A DNA stretch of 64,000 bases from positions 1-64,000 of the forward strand of contig CADBHB010000001.1 of the NCBI GenBank assembly GCA_902794395.1, in the 5' to 3' direction. The notes under the pieces are model-generated. The model worked only from the letters and a program-made list of their open reading frames with translations. It was not told the origin of the DNA and searched no databases. The DNA comes from an uncultured Ruminococcus sp. (GTDB lineage: Bacteria; Bacillota; Clostridia; Oscillospirales; Acutalibacteraceae). Below are positions 14,561 through 23,107 of this stretch, in pieces. A program made the translations under genes and the position numbers. Each line of letters opens with the position of its first letter. Positions within the stretch are counted from its first letter, which is position 1.

Positions 14561-15883
14561 ATGGATGCATTTTTGAATCACATGAAAGCCCTGCTCGGCA
14601 ACGAGTACGAGGCGTTTTTACAATACTATAACGGCGGGAATTTTCGCGGGCTTAGGGTCAATACCCTCAAATGCGGCGCGGACAAGCTCCGTTCGCTCCT
14701 TGATTTCCCGCTGAAGCCCACGCCGTTCTGTCCCGACGGGTTTTATCTGCCCGAAACGGTGCAGTCGCCGGGCAACCATCCGCTCCATCACGCCGGCGCC
14801 TTCTACATCCAGGAGCCGTCGGCGACCTCGGCGGCTGAAATGCTCGGTGCACAGCCGGACGAGATGGTGCTGGACCTCTGCGCAGCGCCCGGCGGCAAGA
14901 GCACCCAGATAGGCGCCAAGCTGCAGGGAAGGGGACTGCTGTGGAGCAACGAGATCGTCAAAAGCCGCGCTAATATTCTTTTATCGAATATTGAGAGGAT
15001 GGGCGTCGCCAATGCCGTGGTGTCCAACTGTCACCCCGAGGCGCTTTGCCGCGCGCTTGAGGGCATGTTCGACCGAGTGCTGGTAGACGCGCCCTGCAGC
15101 GGCGAGGGTATGTTCCGCAAAAACACCGCCGCGCGTACCGAGTGGAGCGAGGAACACGTAAAAAGCTGCGCCGAACGCCAGCTGCGCATCCTCAACAGCG
15201 CAAAGCGCGCGCTCAAGGCGGGCGGAGTGCTGGTGTATTCCACCTGCACCTTTTCACAAGAGGAAAACGAGGGCGTCATCACACGCTTTCTGGTGGACGC
15301 TCCCGACTTTGCGCTCGAGGATTCGGGCGTTACCTTCGGCAGACCCACGCTTGGGTACGCCCGCCGCATTTTCCCCATGGACGGCGGCGAAGGGCATTTT
15401 GCCGCAAGGCTGCGCAAAGCGGGCGAGCTGACGCCTGTTGCCGCGCCGCACAGCGCTTCGGTGTTCGGTGCGCCTCGGGACGCCTTTGAGTTTTACGATA
15501 CGCTCTTTGTCGGCCGCCCCTTCGGCGAGCGCCTTATAGAGCGCAACAACAAAATCATTATTCTTCCTGAGAATTATGCAGAGCAGAGCGGCGTGCCTGT
15601 CCTGCGCGCGGGAGTGATACTCGGCGAACGGGTCAAAAACCGCATCGAGCCGCATCACAGCGCGTTCATGGCGGCAAAGCCCGAAAGCTGCGTTTCAAGC
15701 GTCGACCTCGACTGCGGCGGCGCGGAAATACAGTCGTTCCTTCACGGAGAGGAGATCTCCGCACCCGCGGGCTGCAAGGGTTACACCGCGGTCAGCGTCA
15801 ACGGCGTCACCGTCGGCTTCGGCAAGGCGTCGAACGGCAGGCTGAAAAACAAGTATCCGAAAGGCTTGAGGATCAAAAGATGA
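14561..15883 (+). CDS. RsmF/RsmB-type 16S rRNA m5C methyltransferase
   Basis: The 440-residue protein methylates cytosine-5 of rRNA (or tRNA) using S-adenosylmethionine. The NOL1/NOP2/Sun core (about 25-300) shows VLDLCAAPGGKSTQIG (motif I), VDAPCSGEGMFRK (motif IV with catalytic Cys) and YSTCTFSQEENE (motif VI, second Cys). The C-terminal 130 residues match the RsmF C-terminal and PUA-like RNA-binding part. No clear ribosome site precedes the ATG. The stop overlaps the rsmA start in ATGA, joining two rRNA-modification genes. Confidence 0.9.
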   Translation: MDAFLNHMKALLGNEYEAFLQYYNGGNFRGLRVNTLKCGADKLRSLLDFPLKPTPFCPDGFYLPETVQSPGNHPLHHAGAFYIQEPSATSAAEMLGAQPDEMVLDLCAAPGGKSTQIGAKLQGRGLLWSNEIVKSRANILLSNIERMGVANAVVSNCHPEALCRALEGMFDRVLVDAPCSGEGMFRKNTAARTEWSEEHVKSCAERQLRILNSAKRALKAGGVLVYSTCTFSQEENEGVITRFLVDAPDFALEDSGVTFGRPTLGYARRIFPMDGGEGHFAARLRKAGELTPVAAPHSASVFGAPRDAFEFYDTLFVGRPFGERLIERNNKIIILPENYAEQSGVPVLRAGVILGERVKNRIEPHHSAFMAAKPESCVSSVDLDCGGAEIQSFLHGEEISAPAGCKGYTAVSVNGVTVGFGKASNGRLKNKYPKGLRIKR

Positions 15884-16725
15884 ACAGACTCTCAGACATC
15901 CGCACTATCAAAGACATCCTTTCAAGGCACGGCTTCACCTTTTCAAAGGCGCTGGGGCAAAACTTTTTGGTCAACCCCTCGGTTTGCCCGCGAATGGCTG
16001 AGGCGTCGGGCGCGGGTAATGGCGTGGGCGTGCTGGAAATAGGCCCCGGCATCGGCGTGCTGACAAACGAGCTGTGTCAGCTTGCGGACAAGGTAGTCGC
16101 CGTGGAGCTGGACAAGCGCCTGCTGCCTGTGCTTGAGGAGACTTTGGGAGAGTATGACAACGTCAAGGTCGTCAACGCCGATGTGCTGAAGCTCGATCTT
16201 GACCGCCTTATAGCCGAAGAATTTGCGGGGCTCGAGGCGGTGGTGTGCGCCAATCTGCCCTACTACATAACCTCGCCCGTCATAATGAAGCTGCTGGAGG
16301 ACAGGCTGCCGGTCAAGGCAATCACCGTTATGGTGCAAAAGGAGGCGGCGCAGCGTATCTGCGCACCCGTAGGCTCGCGCGAAAGCGGCGCGGTGACGGT
16401 GTCGGTCAACTACTACGCAAAGCCCGAGCTGTTGTTTCACGTAAGCGCGGGGTCGTTCATGCCCGCGCCGAAGGTAGACTCGGCGGTCATACGGCTAAAT
16501 GTGCTTGAGCAGCCGCCCGTTCAGACAGACGAAGCGCTGTTCTTCCGCGTGGTAAAGGCGGCGTTTTCTCAGCGCCGCAAGGTGATCGCAAATTCCCTCA
16601 GCTCCGGGCTGGGGCTGGGCAAGGCGGAGGTCGCCGCTCTGCTGGAGCGTGCCGGAGTCTCCGCTCAGTCGCGCGCCGAGCGCCTGACGCTTGAGGACTT
16701 CGCGTCCATAGCCAATCAACTGTAA
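15880..16725 (+). CDS. rsmA: 16S rRNA adenine dimethyltransferase RsmA (KsgA)
   Basis: The 281-residue enzyme dimethylates two adjacent adenines in the 3' hairpin of 16S rRNA during 30S maturation. It shows FSKALGQNFLVN, the SAM motif VLEIGPGIGVLTNEL, VVAVELDKRL and the catalytic NLPYYITSPV. The C-terminal helical domain ends in RAERLTLEDFASIANQL. It is translationally coupled to the upstream methyltransferase by a 4-nt overlap. Confidence 0.95.
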   Translation: MNRLSDIRTIKDILSRHGFTFSKALGQNFLVNPSVCPRMAEASGAGNGVGVLEIGPGIGVLTNELCQLADKVVAVELDKRLLPVLEETLGEYDNVKVVNADVLKLDLDRLIAEEFAGLEAVVCANLPYYITSPVIMKLLEDRLPVKAITVMVQKEAAQRICAPVGSRESGAVTVSVNYYAKPELLFHVSAGSFMPAPKVDSAVIRLNVLEQPPVQTDEALFFRVVKAAFSQRRKVIANSLSSGLGLGKAEVAALLERAGVSAQSRAERLTLEDFASIANQL

Positions 16726-16735
16726 GAGGTGGATC

Positions 16736-17035
16736 ATGTTAAGACCGAAACCAATGAATATCCTATATCTCATATCCTTTATACTGATGGGCGTATGTCT
16801 GGTGCTGTTTATCTCAGCGGTCATCACGTATATCGCGGTAGACGATCAAAACGTCTGTGTGCTCATCTCCGTGGCGGGTGTTACGCTGAGTTTTATCGCT
16901 ATTATACTGGCTATGTTTTCAAAGCCCAAAAAGCTCAAGCCGCCGCCCGAATACGACCCCATAATCCAAACCAAGACCATCGAATCCTCGCAGCCCGTGA
17001 CCGCCGAGGGTGAGAGCGGCGCGGATTTATCGTAA
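16736..17035 (+). CDS. Hypothetical small two-helix membrane protein
   Basis: The 99-residue product has two hydrophobic helices (about residues 8-33 and 41-61) and a polar Pro-rich C-terminal tail (KPKKLKPPPEYDP). A GAGGTGG site lies before the ATG at 16736, 10 nt after rsmA, so it is likely the last gene of that operon. I do not recognise it. Confidence 0.65.
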   Translation: MLRPKPMNILYLISFILMGVCLVLFISAVITYIAVDDQNVCVLISVAGVTLSFIAIILAMFSKPKKLKPPPEYDPIIQTKTIESSQPVTAEGESGADLS

Positions 17036-17085
17036 ATACTCATTTTTGCGCACAAAACAGCGGCTTTTTTCATAAAAAGTCATTA

Positions 17086-17114
17086 TTGACAAAAGCGGAT
17101 GAAAATTCTATAAT
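17086..17114 (+). promoter_or_regulatory. Consensus sigma-A promoter for ppa
   Basis: TTGACA (17086-17091), 17 bp, TATAAT (17109-17114): perfect consensus, 29 bp before the ppa start. Confidence 0.9.
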
Positions 17115-17142
17115 AGAATAAAATAACAAGGGAGAGAACAGT

Positions 17143-17679
17143 ATGAATATATGGCACGATATTTCACCCAAAAGAATCACCCCCGAGGATTTTTACGCGG
17201 TAATCGAGATCTCCAAGGGCGATAAAAACAAATACGAGCTGGACAAGGAAACGGGACTTTTAAAGCTCGACCGTGTCCTGTTCACCTCCACTCACTATCC
17301 CGCAAACTACGGCTTCATCCCGCGCACCTTCGCGGACGACGGCGACCCGCTGGATGTGCTTGTGCTGTGCAGCGAGACCATTTTGCCCATGACGCTGGTG
17401 GAATGTAAGCCCATCGGTATGCTCAACATGATAGACGGCGACAGCAGAGACGAGAAGATCATCGCCGTTCCGCTCAACGACCCCAACTACAACACCTACA
17501 GCGACATCAAGGATCTGCCCAAGCACGTTTTTGAGGAGATACAGCATTTCTTCTCGGTCTATAAGTCCCTCGAAAGCAACAAGGAGACCACCGTGGCAGA
17601 GGTAAGCGGTGCCAAAAAAGCCAAGGAAACCATCAAAAAGTGCATAGAGTGTTACATCACCGACTTCCAAATGGCATAA
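17143..17679 (+). CDS. ppa: Inorganic pyrophosphatase, family I
   Basis: The 178-residue cytoplasmic enzyme hydrolyses pyrophosphate to two phosphates and pulls biosynthetic reactions forward. Family I markers are the N-terminal EISKGDKNKYELDKETG, HYPANYGFIPRT, the metal-binding DDGDPLDVLVL and DGDSRDEKIIAVP. The length fits soluble family I enzymes. It has its own consensus promoter and terminator, so it is monocistronic and probably strongly expressed. Confidence 0.95.
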   Translation: MNIWHDISPKRITPEDFYAVIEISKGDKNKYELDKETGLLKLDRVLFTSTHYPANYGFIPRTFADDGDPLDVLVLCSETILPMTLVECKPIGMLNMIDGDSRDEKIIAVPLNDPNYNTYSDIKDLPKHVFEEIQHFFSVYKSLESNKETTVAEVSGAKKAKETIKKCIECYITDFQMA

Positions 17680-17686
17680 GAAAACT

Positions 17687-17731
17687 GCCGGCTCACTATC
17701 CTTTAGATTTTTGAGCCGGCGATTTTTTTTG
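17687..17731 (+). terminator. Terminator of ppa
   Basis: GCCGGCTCA (17687-17695) pairs with TGAGCCGGC (17712-17720), followed by an eight-T run. Confidence 0.9.
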
Positions 17732-17790
17732 CAACATTTTCCCGAAAATTCTTCACTGTATAATTGAACGATATCGTTGGAGGTCGCAAC

Positions 17791-18294
17791 ATGAACGGCA
17801 CAGACATAATAAAAAGAGCGCGCGCGGGCGACCGTCAGGCATTCGCGCAGCTATATCTCAGCTATAAGGACAGGCTGTTTCGCTACGCCTATTTCAAGCT
17901 GGGCAGCGTGCAGGACGCGCAGGACGCCGTCGGCAACTGCGTGGCGGAAGCCTACGCGGGCATAGCTCAGCTAAAAAGCGAAAAGGCGTTCCAAAGCTGG
18001 CTGTTCAAGATAATGTACCGCGAGTGCTGCCGTATCTACACCGAGCGCACCCTTCGGGGCGACGAGCAGAGCCTGACCGATACCGACATAGCCGAAAACA
18101 GCGCCCTTCACCTGGCGCCCGAGCTTGAGGAAGCGCTTTCAATCCTCAGCGACGAGGACAGAGATATAGTGCTGCTATCGGTGGTGTCGGGCTACAAAAC
18201 CCGCGAGATAGCCGAAATGCTGCGCCTCAACCACGCCACGGTGCGGTCAAAGCTCTCGCGCGCACTGGCTAAGATGAAGGATTTTTTGGAGTGA
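17791..18294 (+). CDS. ECF-type RNA polymerase sigma factor
   Basis: The 167-residue protein has sigma region 2 (QAFAQLYLSYKDRLFRYAY, DAQDAVGNCVAEAY) and region 4 (LSDEDRDIVLLSVVSGYKT, helix-turn-helix REIAEMLRLNHATVRSKLSRA). The start is the ATG after GGAGGT at 17791. The next gene begins 5 nt after its stop and codes for a protein with a cytoplasmic N-terminus and one membrane helix, the usual place of an anti-sigma partner, so the pair probably forms a surface-sensing module. A TATAAT at 17759-17764 lies just after the ppa terminator, without a good -35 at the standard distance. Confidence 0.88.
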   Translation: MNGTDIIKRARAGDRQAFAQLYLSYKDRLFRYAYFKLGSVQDAQDAVGNCVAEAYAGIAQLKSEKAFQSWLFKIMYRECCRIYTERTLRGDEQSLTDTDIAENSALHLAPELEEALSILSDEDRDIVLLSVVSGYKTREIAEMLRLNHATVRSKLSRALAKMKDFLE

Positions 18295-18299
18295 AGGCT

Positions 18300-20522
18300 A
18301 TGAAAGACAGTAATTTTGATTCTATAAAAGAAAAATTCGATAACAGCGGCGTCAACGCGCCCGACGCGATAAATGAGGAAATGATCCTCGAAAAGCTCGG
18401 TGAGCAGCGCCCGCTAACGCTGCTGCCCCCAAAAAAGAAAAAGAAGAAGCCGGTTGTGGGGGTCTCCGTCGCAGCGGCGGTGGCGGTAATTACCGCCGGC
18501 GCGGTCACACTGACCTCGGTGCTCAACAAGCCGCCCGTCAGGCAGCAGGCCGCTGTACAGGCAAAGCTTCCCGAGGGTCTGCGCAGCTTCAAGACCCGCA
18601 GCGAGATCATCGAGACCCTTGACGGTCTGAAAAAGCTAAACACGTTCTCGCAATATGTATATGAAGATGAGCGCGGCGCCGAGGACAGCGCGTCCTCAAG
18701 CGGCTCTTTCTCGGACGGCTGCTACAGCGGCTCCGCCGAAGATTCCTATAACGGTTCCTCCGGCGGTTCGTCAAACGGTTCCTCAAGCGGCAGTGCGGGA
18801 ATTGTGAACGGCGCTAACGGTTTTTCCGGCTCGGGTCTTCCCGACGCCTCCTCCCACAACAGCACCTACGTGCAGAGCACGGGCGTTGACGAGGGGGACA
18901 CCGTGAAAACCACCGACAAGTATATTTTTTACTCCTCGCGGAAGCTGTATGGCTACTCGCCGTCTGTCGATGTTTTCACCGCCGACGGCAAAAACACCAA
19001 AAAGGCGGCTGAGATAAACATCTCAAACGACGCAGACAGGATAATCGACTTCTATGTTCTCGGCGACAGGCTGGTAGTGCTCTGCGGCTCTTACGCCGAG
19101 CTCAGCCCGCCCGACGAAAACGGCAGGGTCAAAAAAGAGTCGGACGTTTACGTCGGCAACCGGCGCGCCGTGACAGAGGCGTGTGTGTATGATTTCTCCG
19201 ACATCGGCAATATCAAAAAGGTCAGCAGCTTTTCGCAGAGCGGCGATTACGTTTCCTCGCGGATGATCGGCGCCATGCTTTACCTTGTAACCTGTGACAA
19301 CGCATACTCCGCTTACGACGGCGATTACTGCCTGCCGGTGGCAGGCGGCGACAGCTGCCGCGAGCTGGCGCCCGGGGACATTTGCGCGGTCGAGCGACCG
19401 GCGTCTGACACCTTTATGGTGGTAAGCGGTATAAACATCGACGAGGGGAGCCGCGCGACCAAAACCAGGGCTATTCTCGGCTCGGCGGACATCGTCTACT
19501 GCAACACCGAAAACCTCTATGTCACCGCCTACAATTACGCCGAGGCTGTCTACAACGCCATGTTCGACACGGCGGACGACGAGACCTACAGCTATTCCGA
19601 CATGCCCGTGCCGGACGAGACGCGCATAATCAAGATCAGCCTCAACAAAGACATAGATTTCACAGCGGACGGCACGGTGGCCGGCATGGTCAACAACCAG
19701 TATTCTCTTGATGAATACAAGGGAAATCTGCGCGTGGCCACCACCTCATACGACTCTGACAATGAAACCGTAAACAACCTCTTTATTCTCGACGGGAATT
19801 TAAACCTCATCGGTCAGGCTAATGATATAGCCAAGGGTGAAAGCATAAAGGCGGTTCGCTACATCAACGAGATCGCCTATGTCATCACCTACGAGCAGAC
19901 CGATCCGCTGTTTGTGATCGATTCCTCCGACCCTGCGGCTCCCAAGGTGCTGGGCGAGGTGAAGATAAGCGGCTTTTCCACCATGCTGGTGCCCGTGGAC
20001 GACAACACCCTGCTGGGCATCGGCTACCACACCGAGGAAAGCGACGATGACGGTTTTGATATGGAGATACAGGAAGGGTTAAAGCTGGTGACCTTTGACA
20101 TCAGCGACAAAAGCAGCCCGAAGGTGCTGGATGAAAAAATCTATATCGACTATTATTCCGAGGTGCAAAGCAACCCCAAGACTCTGCTGGTCAACTTCGA
20201 GCGCGGGGACTATTCCATCCCTATGCAGTACTATCATTTCGACATGTCGGATTATGACGAGGATACCTATGAGTGGAGCACTGACGATTGGGACTCCTAC
20301 TACGAAGCGCACACCTCTGCCAAGAGCGGACTGCTAAACTTCCGCGTGGATAACGGAAAGATAGTTGTAACGGACGACTACACCTCAGCCGTGTTCGACG
20401 GCAGCAAAAGCATCGCGGACCGCTGTGTCTACGTGGGCGAGAACCAGTATCTTTTGGGCGAGCGCGGCGGCATGACCGATGAACCGTCTTCCTCTGCCAT
20501 CGAGTGCGTTCCCTATAAATAG
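18300..20522 (+). CDS. Membrane-anchored beta-propeller protein, possible anti-sigma partner
   Basis: The 740-residue protein has a cytoplasmic N-terminus of about 50 residues ending in a Lys-rich stretch, one transmembrane helix (about 52-72), a Ser/Gly-rich linker (about 125-190) and a large extracellular domain of the Beta_propel type, marked by STYVQSTGVDEGDTVKT and repeated strands such as YIFYSSRKLYGY. No lipobox or known anti-sigma zinc motif is seen. Translation probably starts at the ATG at 18300 with GGAG at 18288; an in-frame GTG at 18291 overlaps the sigma-factor stop. Position behind the ECF factor suggests it holds the sigma factor and senses an envelope signal. Confidence 0.8.
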   Translation: MKDSNFDSIKEKFDNSGVNAPDAINEEMILEKLGEQRPLTLLPPKKKKKKPVVGVSVAAAVAVITAGAVTLTSVLNKPPVRQQAAVQAKLPEGLRSFKTRSEIIETLDGLKKLNTFSQYVYEDERGAEDSASSSGSFSDGCYSGSAEDSYNGSSGGSSNGSSSGSAGIVNGANGFSGSGLPDASSHNSTYVQSTGVDEGDTVKTTDKYIFYSSRKLYGYSPSVDVFTADGKNTKKAAEINISNDADRIIDFYVLGDRLVVLCGSYAELSPPDENGRVKKESDVYVGNRRAVTEACVYDFSDIGNIKKVSSFSQSGDYVSSRMIGAMLYLVTCDNAYSAYDGDYCLPVAGGDSCRELAPGDICAVERPASDTFMVVSGINIDEGSRATKTRAILGSADIVYCNTENLYVTAYNYAEAVYNAMFDTADDETYSYSDMPVPDETRIIKISLNKDIDFTADGTVAGMVNNQYSLDEYKGNLRVATTSYDSDNETVNNLFILDGNLNLIGQANDIAKGESIKAVRYINEIAYVITYEQTDPLFVIDSSDPAAPKVLGEVKISGFSTMLVPVDDNTLLGIGYHTEESDDDGFDMEIQEGLKLVTFDISDKSSPKVLDEKIYIDYYSEVQSNPKTLLVNFERGDYSIPMQYYHFDMSDYDEDTYEWSTDDWDSYYEAHTSAKSGLLNFRVDNGKIVVTDDYTSAVFDGSKSIADRCVYVGENQYLLGERGGMTDEPSSSAIECVPYK

Positions 20523-20539
20523 AAAAACGCAAACGAAAA

Positions 20540-20588
20540 GGGTCGCTTCCCTCCGAGGTCCGGAGCGAAGCGACCCGTATCTTTTTTT
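20540..20588 (+). terminator. Terminator of the ECF sigma operon
   Basis: GGGTCGCTTC (20540-20549) pairs with GAAGCGACCC (20567-20576), with CTTTTTTT at 20581-20588. Confidence 0.85.
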
Positions 20589-20603
20589 AGATAAATCTCA
20601 GCC

Positions 20604-20810
20604 CTACAGCTTGAAGTCGTCGGGTGAAAAATTGCCGCTTATTGATACCGAGGCGGGAATCCTCAGCAGAGGGTCATAGGTAAAGCTGCGGCACTTGCCG
20701 TCCTTGATGACCTTCGACTTCTGGCAGCCCATAATACCCTTGTCAATGCCCGAATAGGAGCAGTATTTGCAGTCAGGCTCAATATTTTTCCCGAAAAGCT
20801 TGTATTTCAT
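20604..20810 (-). CDS. Small Cys-rich conserved-type protein
   Basis: The 68-residue product holds four Cys (CKYCSYS, GCQKS, GKCRSF) that could form a zinc or iron site, followed by the segment RSFTYDPLLRIPAS. I recall similar short proteins in clostridial genomes annotated only as hypothetical. GAGGTGA precedes the ATG. It is divergent from pgeF, and the pgeF -35 hexamer lies inside its first codons. Confidence 0.75.
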   Translation of the reverse strand: MKYKLFGKNIEPDCKYCSYSGIDKGIMGCQKSKVIKDGKCRSFTYDPLLRIPASVSISGNFSPDDFKL

Positions 20811-20828
20811 ATTATCACCTCGTATAAT
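20800..20828 (+). promoter_or_regulatory. Promoter for pgeF, overlapping the divergent gene start
   Basis: TTGTAT (20800-20805), 17 bp, TATAAT (20823-20828). The -35 box lies within the first codons of the minus-strand Cys-rich gene. Confidence 0.65.
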
Positions 20829-20831
20829 ATT

Positions 20832-20860
20832 ACTATATCATATTTCAAAAACTCTTTCAA
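20832..20860 (-). promoter_or_regulatory. Promoter for the small Cys-rich gene
   Basis: Minus strand TTGAAA (20855-20860), 17 bp, TATAGT (20832-20837). The two divergent promoters are back to back within 60 bp. Confidence 0.55.
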
Positions 20861-20880
20861 TACCGATTTTGGAGGTATCT

Positions 20881-21720
20881 ATGAAAAAACTGTCAGCCAC
20901 TATGACTCTACAAAACGCGGACACGGTGCCGTACCTCACTTTTGATTTTCTTAAAGAAATAAGCTTCATAAATCACGCCTTTTCCACCCGTCTGGGAGGA
21001 GTGTCCGAGGGCGAGTTCACCTCGATGAACACCGCCTTCAACCGCGGCGACGATCCCGACCGCGTTACCGAAAACTACAGGCGGCTGTGCCAAAGCGCCG
21101 GCTTTGATTTCAACAGCCTTGTCGCCTCCGCTCAGGATCATCACACCTACGTGCGCGCAGTGACCGCCGCAGACAGGGGAGTGGGCATTTACAAGCCCCG
21201 CGATCTCGACAGCGTTGACGCCCTAATCACCGACGAGTCGGGCGTCACCCTGGTCACCTACTACGCCGACTGCACTCCGCTGTTTTTCGTCGATGTGAAA
21301 CGCCGCGCCATAGGGCTGGCGCACGCCGGCTGGCGCGGAACGGTGGGCAGGATAGGCGAGAAGGTCATCGAAAAAATGACCGCTCTCTACGGCACCGACC
21401 CCAAGGACATAGTCGCGGCTGTCGGTCCCGCCGTGTCGGTCTGCTGCTATGAGGTAGACGAGCCCTGCGCCGCGCAGTTCCTCGCGCTTGAGGGCTTAGA
21501 CAGCGGCAAATTCGTCTTTCCCAAGGAAGGCGGAAAATACATGGTCGACCTGCTCGAAACCAACCGTCAGATACTCGTCGCGGCAGGCGTGCCCGAGAGC
21601 AGCATCACCCTGTCCGACCTCTGCACAAACTGCAACAGCGACCTGCTCTGGAGCCACCGCGCCACCAACGGTCACCGAGGCACTATGTCAGCCTTTTTGG
21701 CGTTGAAAGCGGATAGCTGA
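20881..21720 (+). CDS. pgeF: PgeF/YfiH-family multicopper-oxidase-fold protein (purine nucleoside phosphorylase / editing enzyme)
   Basis: The 279-residue protein belongs to the DUF152/LACC1 family, credited with purine nucleoside phosphorylase or adenosine deaminase activity and, in E. coli YfiH, with correction of misincorporated peptidoglycan precursors. Family motifs are FSTRLGGVSEG, QDHHTYV (zinc His), TYYADCTPLFFVD (zinc Cys), LAHAGWRGTVGRI (zinc His), CCYEVDEPC, and NGHRGTMSAF at the end. GGAGGT lies 4 nt before the chosen ATG; a longer frame runs back into the divergent gene and is not credible. Confidence 0.9.
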   Translation: MKKLSATMTLQNADTVPYLTFDFLKEISFINHAFSTRLGGVSEGEFTSMNTAFNRGDDPDRVTENYRRLCQSAGFDFNSLVASAQDHHTYVRAVTAADRGVGIYKPRDLDSVDALITDESGVTLVTYYADCTPLFFVDVKRRAIGLAHAGWRGTVGRIGEKVIEKMTALYGTDPKDIVAAVGPAVSVCCYEVDEPCAAQFLALEGLDSGKFVFPKEGGKYMVDLLETNRQILVAAGVPESSITLSDLCTNCNSDLLWSHRATNGHRGTMSAFLALKADS

Positions 21721-21744
21721 ATAAATCGGCGGTGACTTTGTGCA

Positions 21745-22701
21745 TTACGACTCCGCGCGGTTCAAAAACCATATCTTCTCAGTGTCCACCGAAAACGTTT
21801 TGCCGTTGAGATATTCCAATATCCCCGCGTCCTCGGTAAAGCAAAACCGCAGCTTATAGCTGTACAGCGCCTGATACGGTAGCTCTGCCGCGGCTTTTTT
21901 GCCGCCGTATTTGGTGTCGCCCGCCAGCGGCGTTCCTATCGACGCCATGTGAGCGCGTATCTGATGCGTCCTGCCCGTCAGCAGCTCCACCTCGGCAAGG
22001 GTGAATCTGCCGCGCTGCCCCAGCACGCGGTATTTGGTTTTCATCTCTTTTCCGCCCTCTACCGGACGGCTAAATACCTTTACCTTGTTTTGGCTTTCGT
22101 TTTTGACCATATACCCTGTCAGCACCGCCTCGTTTTCCTTCGGTCTGCCGCAGAGCAGGCAGAGGTAAAGCTTCTCAAGCTCCCTGCTTTTCATCTTTTG
22201 GTTCAGCACGCGCAGGCTCTCGGCGTTTTTGGCGGCGATCACTATGCCGCCCGTATTGCGGTCGATGCGGTTGACCAGCGCCGGAGAGAAGGCTTTTTCC
22301 TCGGCGGGGTCATACTCGCCCTTGTCGTACAGATAATGCTGCACCCGCGCCACCAGCGAGTCAAAGTGATAGCGCTTGTCCTGATGGACTATCACCCCGG
22401 GCTTTTTGTCAATCAGCAGGATGTTTTCATCCTCATACACTATGTCCAGCTTTTTGGGCGCCTTGAGGAACTCGTAGTGCACCTCCTGCGCGGCTTCAAA
22501 AAACTCGTCCTTGATAAAAAAGGTAAGCACGTCGCCCTCGCGCAGCATATCGGCTATGTCGCACTTTTTTCCGTTGCGCTTTATGCATTTTTTGCGGATG
22601 TACATATACATCATCGCCTTGGGCATGGTTTTAAAGCGCTTCTGCAAAAACTTGTCAAGCCGCTGACCGGCGTCGTTTTTTCCTATAGTCAAAGTCCTCA
22701 T
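21745..22701 (-). CDS. RluA/RluD-family pseudouridine synthase
   Basis: The 318-residue protein converts uridine to pseudouridine in rRNA or tRNA. An S4-like RNA-binding segment (residues 1-65, RLDKFLQKRFKTMP) is followed by the synthase fold with DENILLIDKKPGVIVH, NRIDRNTGGIVIAAKN containing the catalytic Asp, LLTGRTHQIRAHMASIGTPLAGD and KYGG. ATGs at 22704 and 22701 are both possible; GGTGA is better spaced for the second. The upstream extension to 22938 runs through the divergent spoVM genes and is spurious. Confidence 0.88.
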   Translation of the reverse strand: MRTLTIGKNDAGQRLDKFLQKRFKTMPKAMMYMYIRKKCIKRNGKKCDIADMLREGDVLTFFIKDEFFEAAQEVHYEFLKAPKKLDIVYEDENILLIDKKPGVIVHQDKRYHFDSLVARVQHYLYDKGEYDPAEEKAFSPALVNRIDRNTGGIVIAAKNAESLRVLNQKMKSRELEKLYLCLLCGRPKENEAVLTGYMVKNESQNKVKVFSRPVEGGKEMKTKYRVLGQRGRFTLAEVELLTGRTHQIRAHMASIGTPLAGDTKYGGKKAAAELPYQALYSYKLRFCFTEDAGILEYLNGKTFSVDTEKIWFLNRAES

Positions 22702-22789
22702 CATATCACCGCTACCATCATAGCCCAAAAACGGAAAAATATCAAGCACATCATCGCCCTTTTCGTATACAATATTAGAGGGTGATGTA

Positions 22790-22933
22790 ATGAAGTGCCA
22801 CAAACAAAAGATAAAATCGGCGGTCAGCTTCGGGCTGGGGCTGCTTCTGGCTGCGCTTCTGCCCGTCAAATGGACACTGGTAGTGGCGGCAGCCGCGCTG
22901 GTGCTGGTCAGCATATCATGTATTCGGAGGTAA
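22790..22933 (+). CDS. Small hydrophobic peptide preceding spoVM
   Basis: A 47-residue frame starts at ATG 22790 after AGGGTGA. The first 10 residues are basic (MKCHKQKIK), followed by two short hydrophobic segments (about 12-25 and 28-44) with a PVKW turn, and the end is SCIRR. It would insert as a hairpin in the membrane. Its stop lies 8 nt before the spoVM start, and its last codons hold the spoVM ribosome site, so the two are co-expressed. I do not recognise the family. Confidence 0.65.
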   Translation: MKCHKQKIKSAVSFGLGLLLAALLPVKWTLVVAAAALVLVSISCIRR

Positions 22934-22941
22934 CGCATATG

Positions 22942-23031
22942 ATGAAGGTCGTACTTATTGATAATCCAAAATTCTTTTCCGGAATTTTAAGAAAGCTGTT
23001 CGGCATTAAAAAGGTCAAGCAATCCTTCTGA
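22942..23031 (+). CDS. spoVM: Stage V sporulation protein SpoVM
   Basis: This 29-residue amphipathic peptide marks the convex forespore membrane and recruits SpoIVA for coat assembly. The sequence begins MKVVLIDNPKFFSGILRKLF and continues GIKKVKQSF; aligned with Bacillus SpoVM it keeps Pro9, Lys10, Phe11, Gly14, Ile15, Arg17 and Gly21. GGAGGT lies at 22926-22931. An ATG three bases earlier (22939) is possible, but the later start gives exact alignment. A strong terminator follows, and sipL-spoIVA lie 1 kb downstream. Confidence 0.9.
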   Translation: MKVVLIDNPKFFSGILRKLFGIKKVKQSF

Positions 23032-23063
23032 CCGTGGGAACTTTCCACAAATTTTTTTGTATC

Positions 23064-23107
23064 GAGATGTGCATTGTGACAAAATCACGGCACATCTCTT
23101 TTTTTTG
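23064..23107 (+). terminator. Terminator of spoVM
   Basis: GAGATGTGC (23064-23072) pairs with GCACATCTC (23090-23098), with an inner GTGA/TCAC stem and an eight-T tail. Confidence 0.9.
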
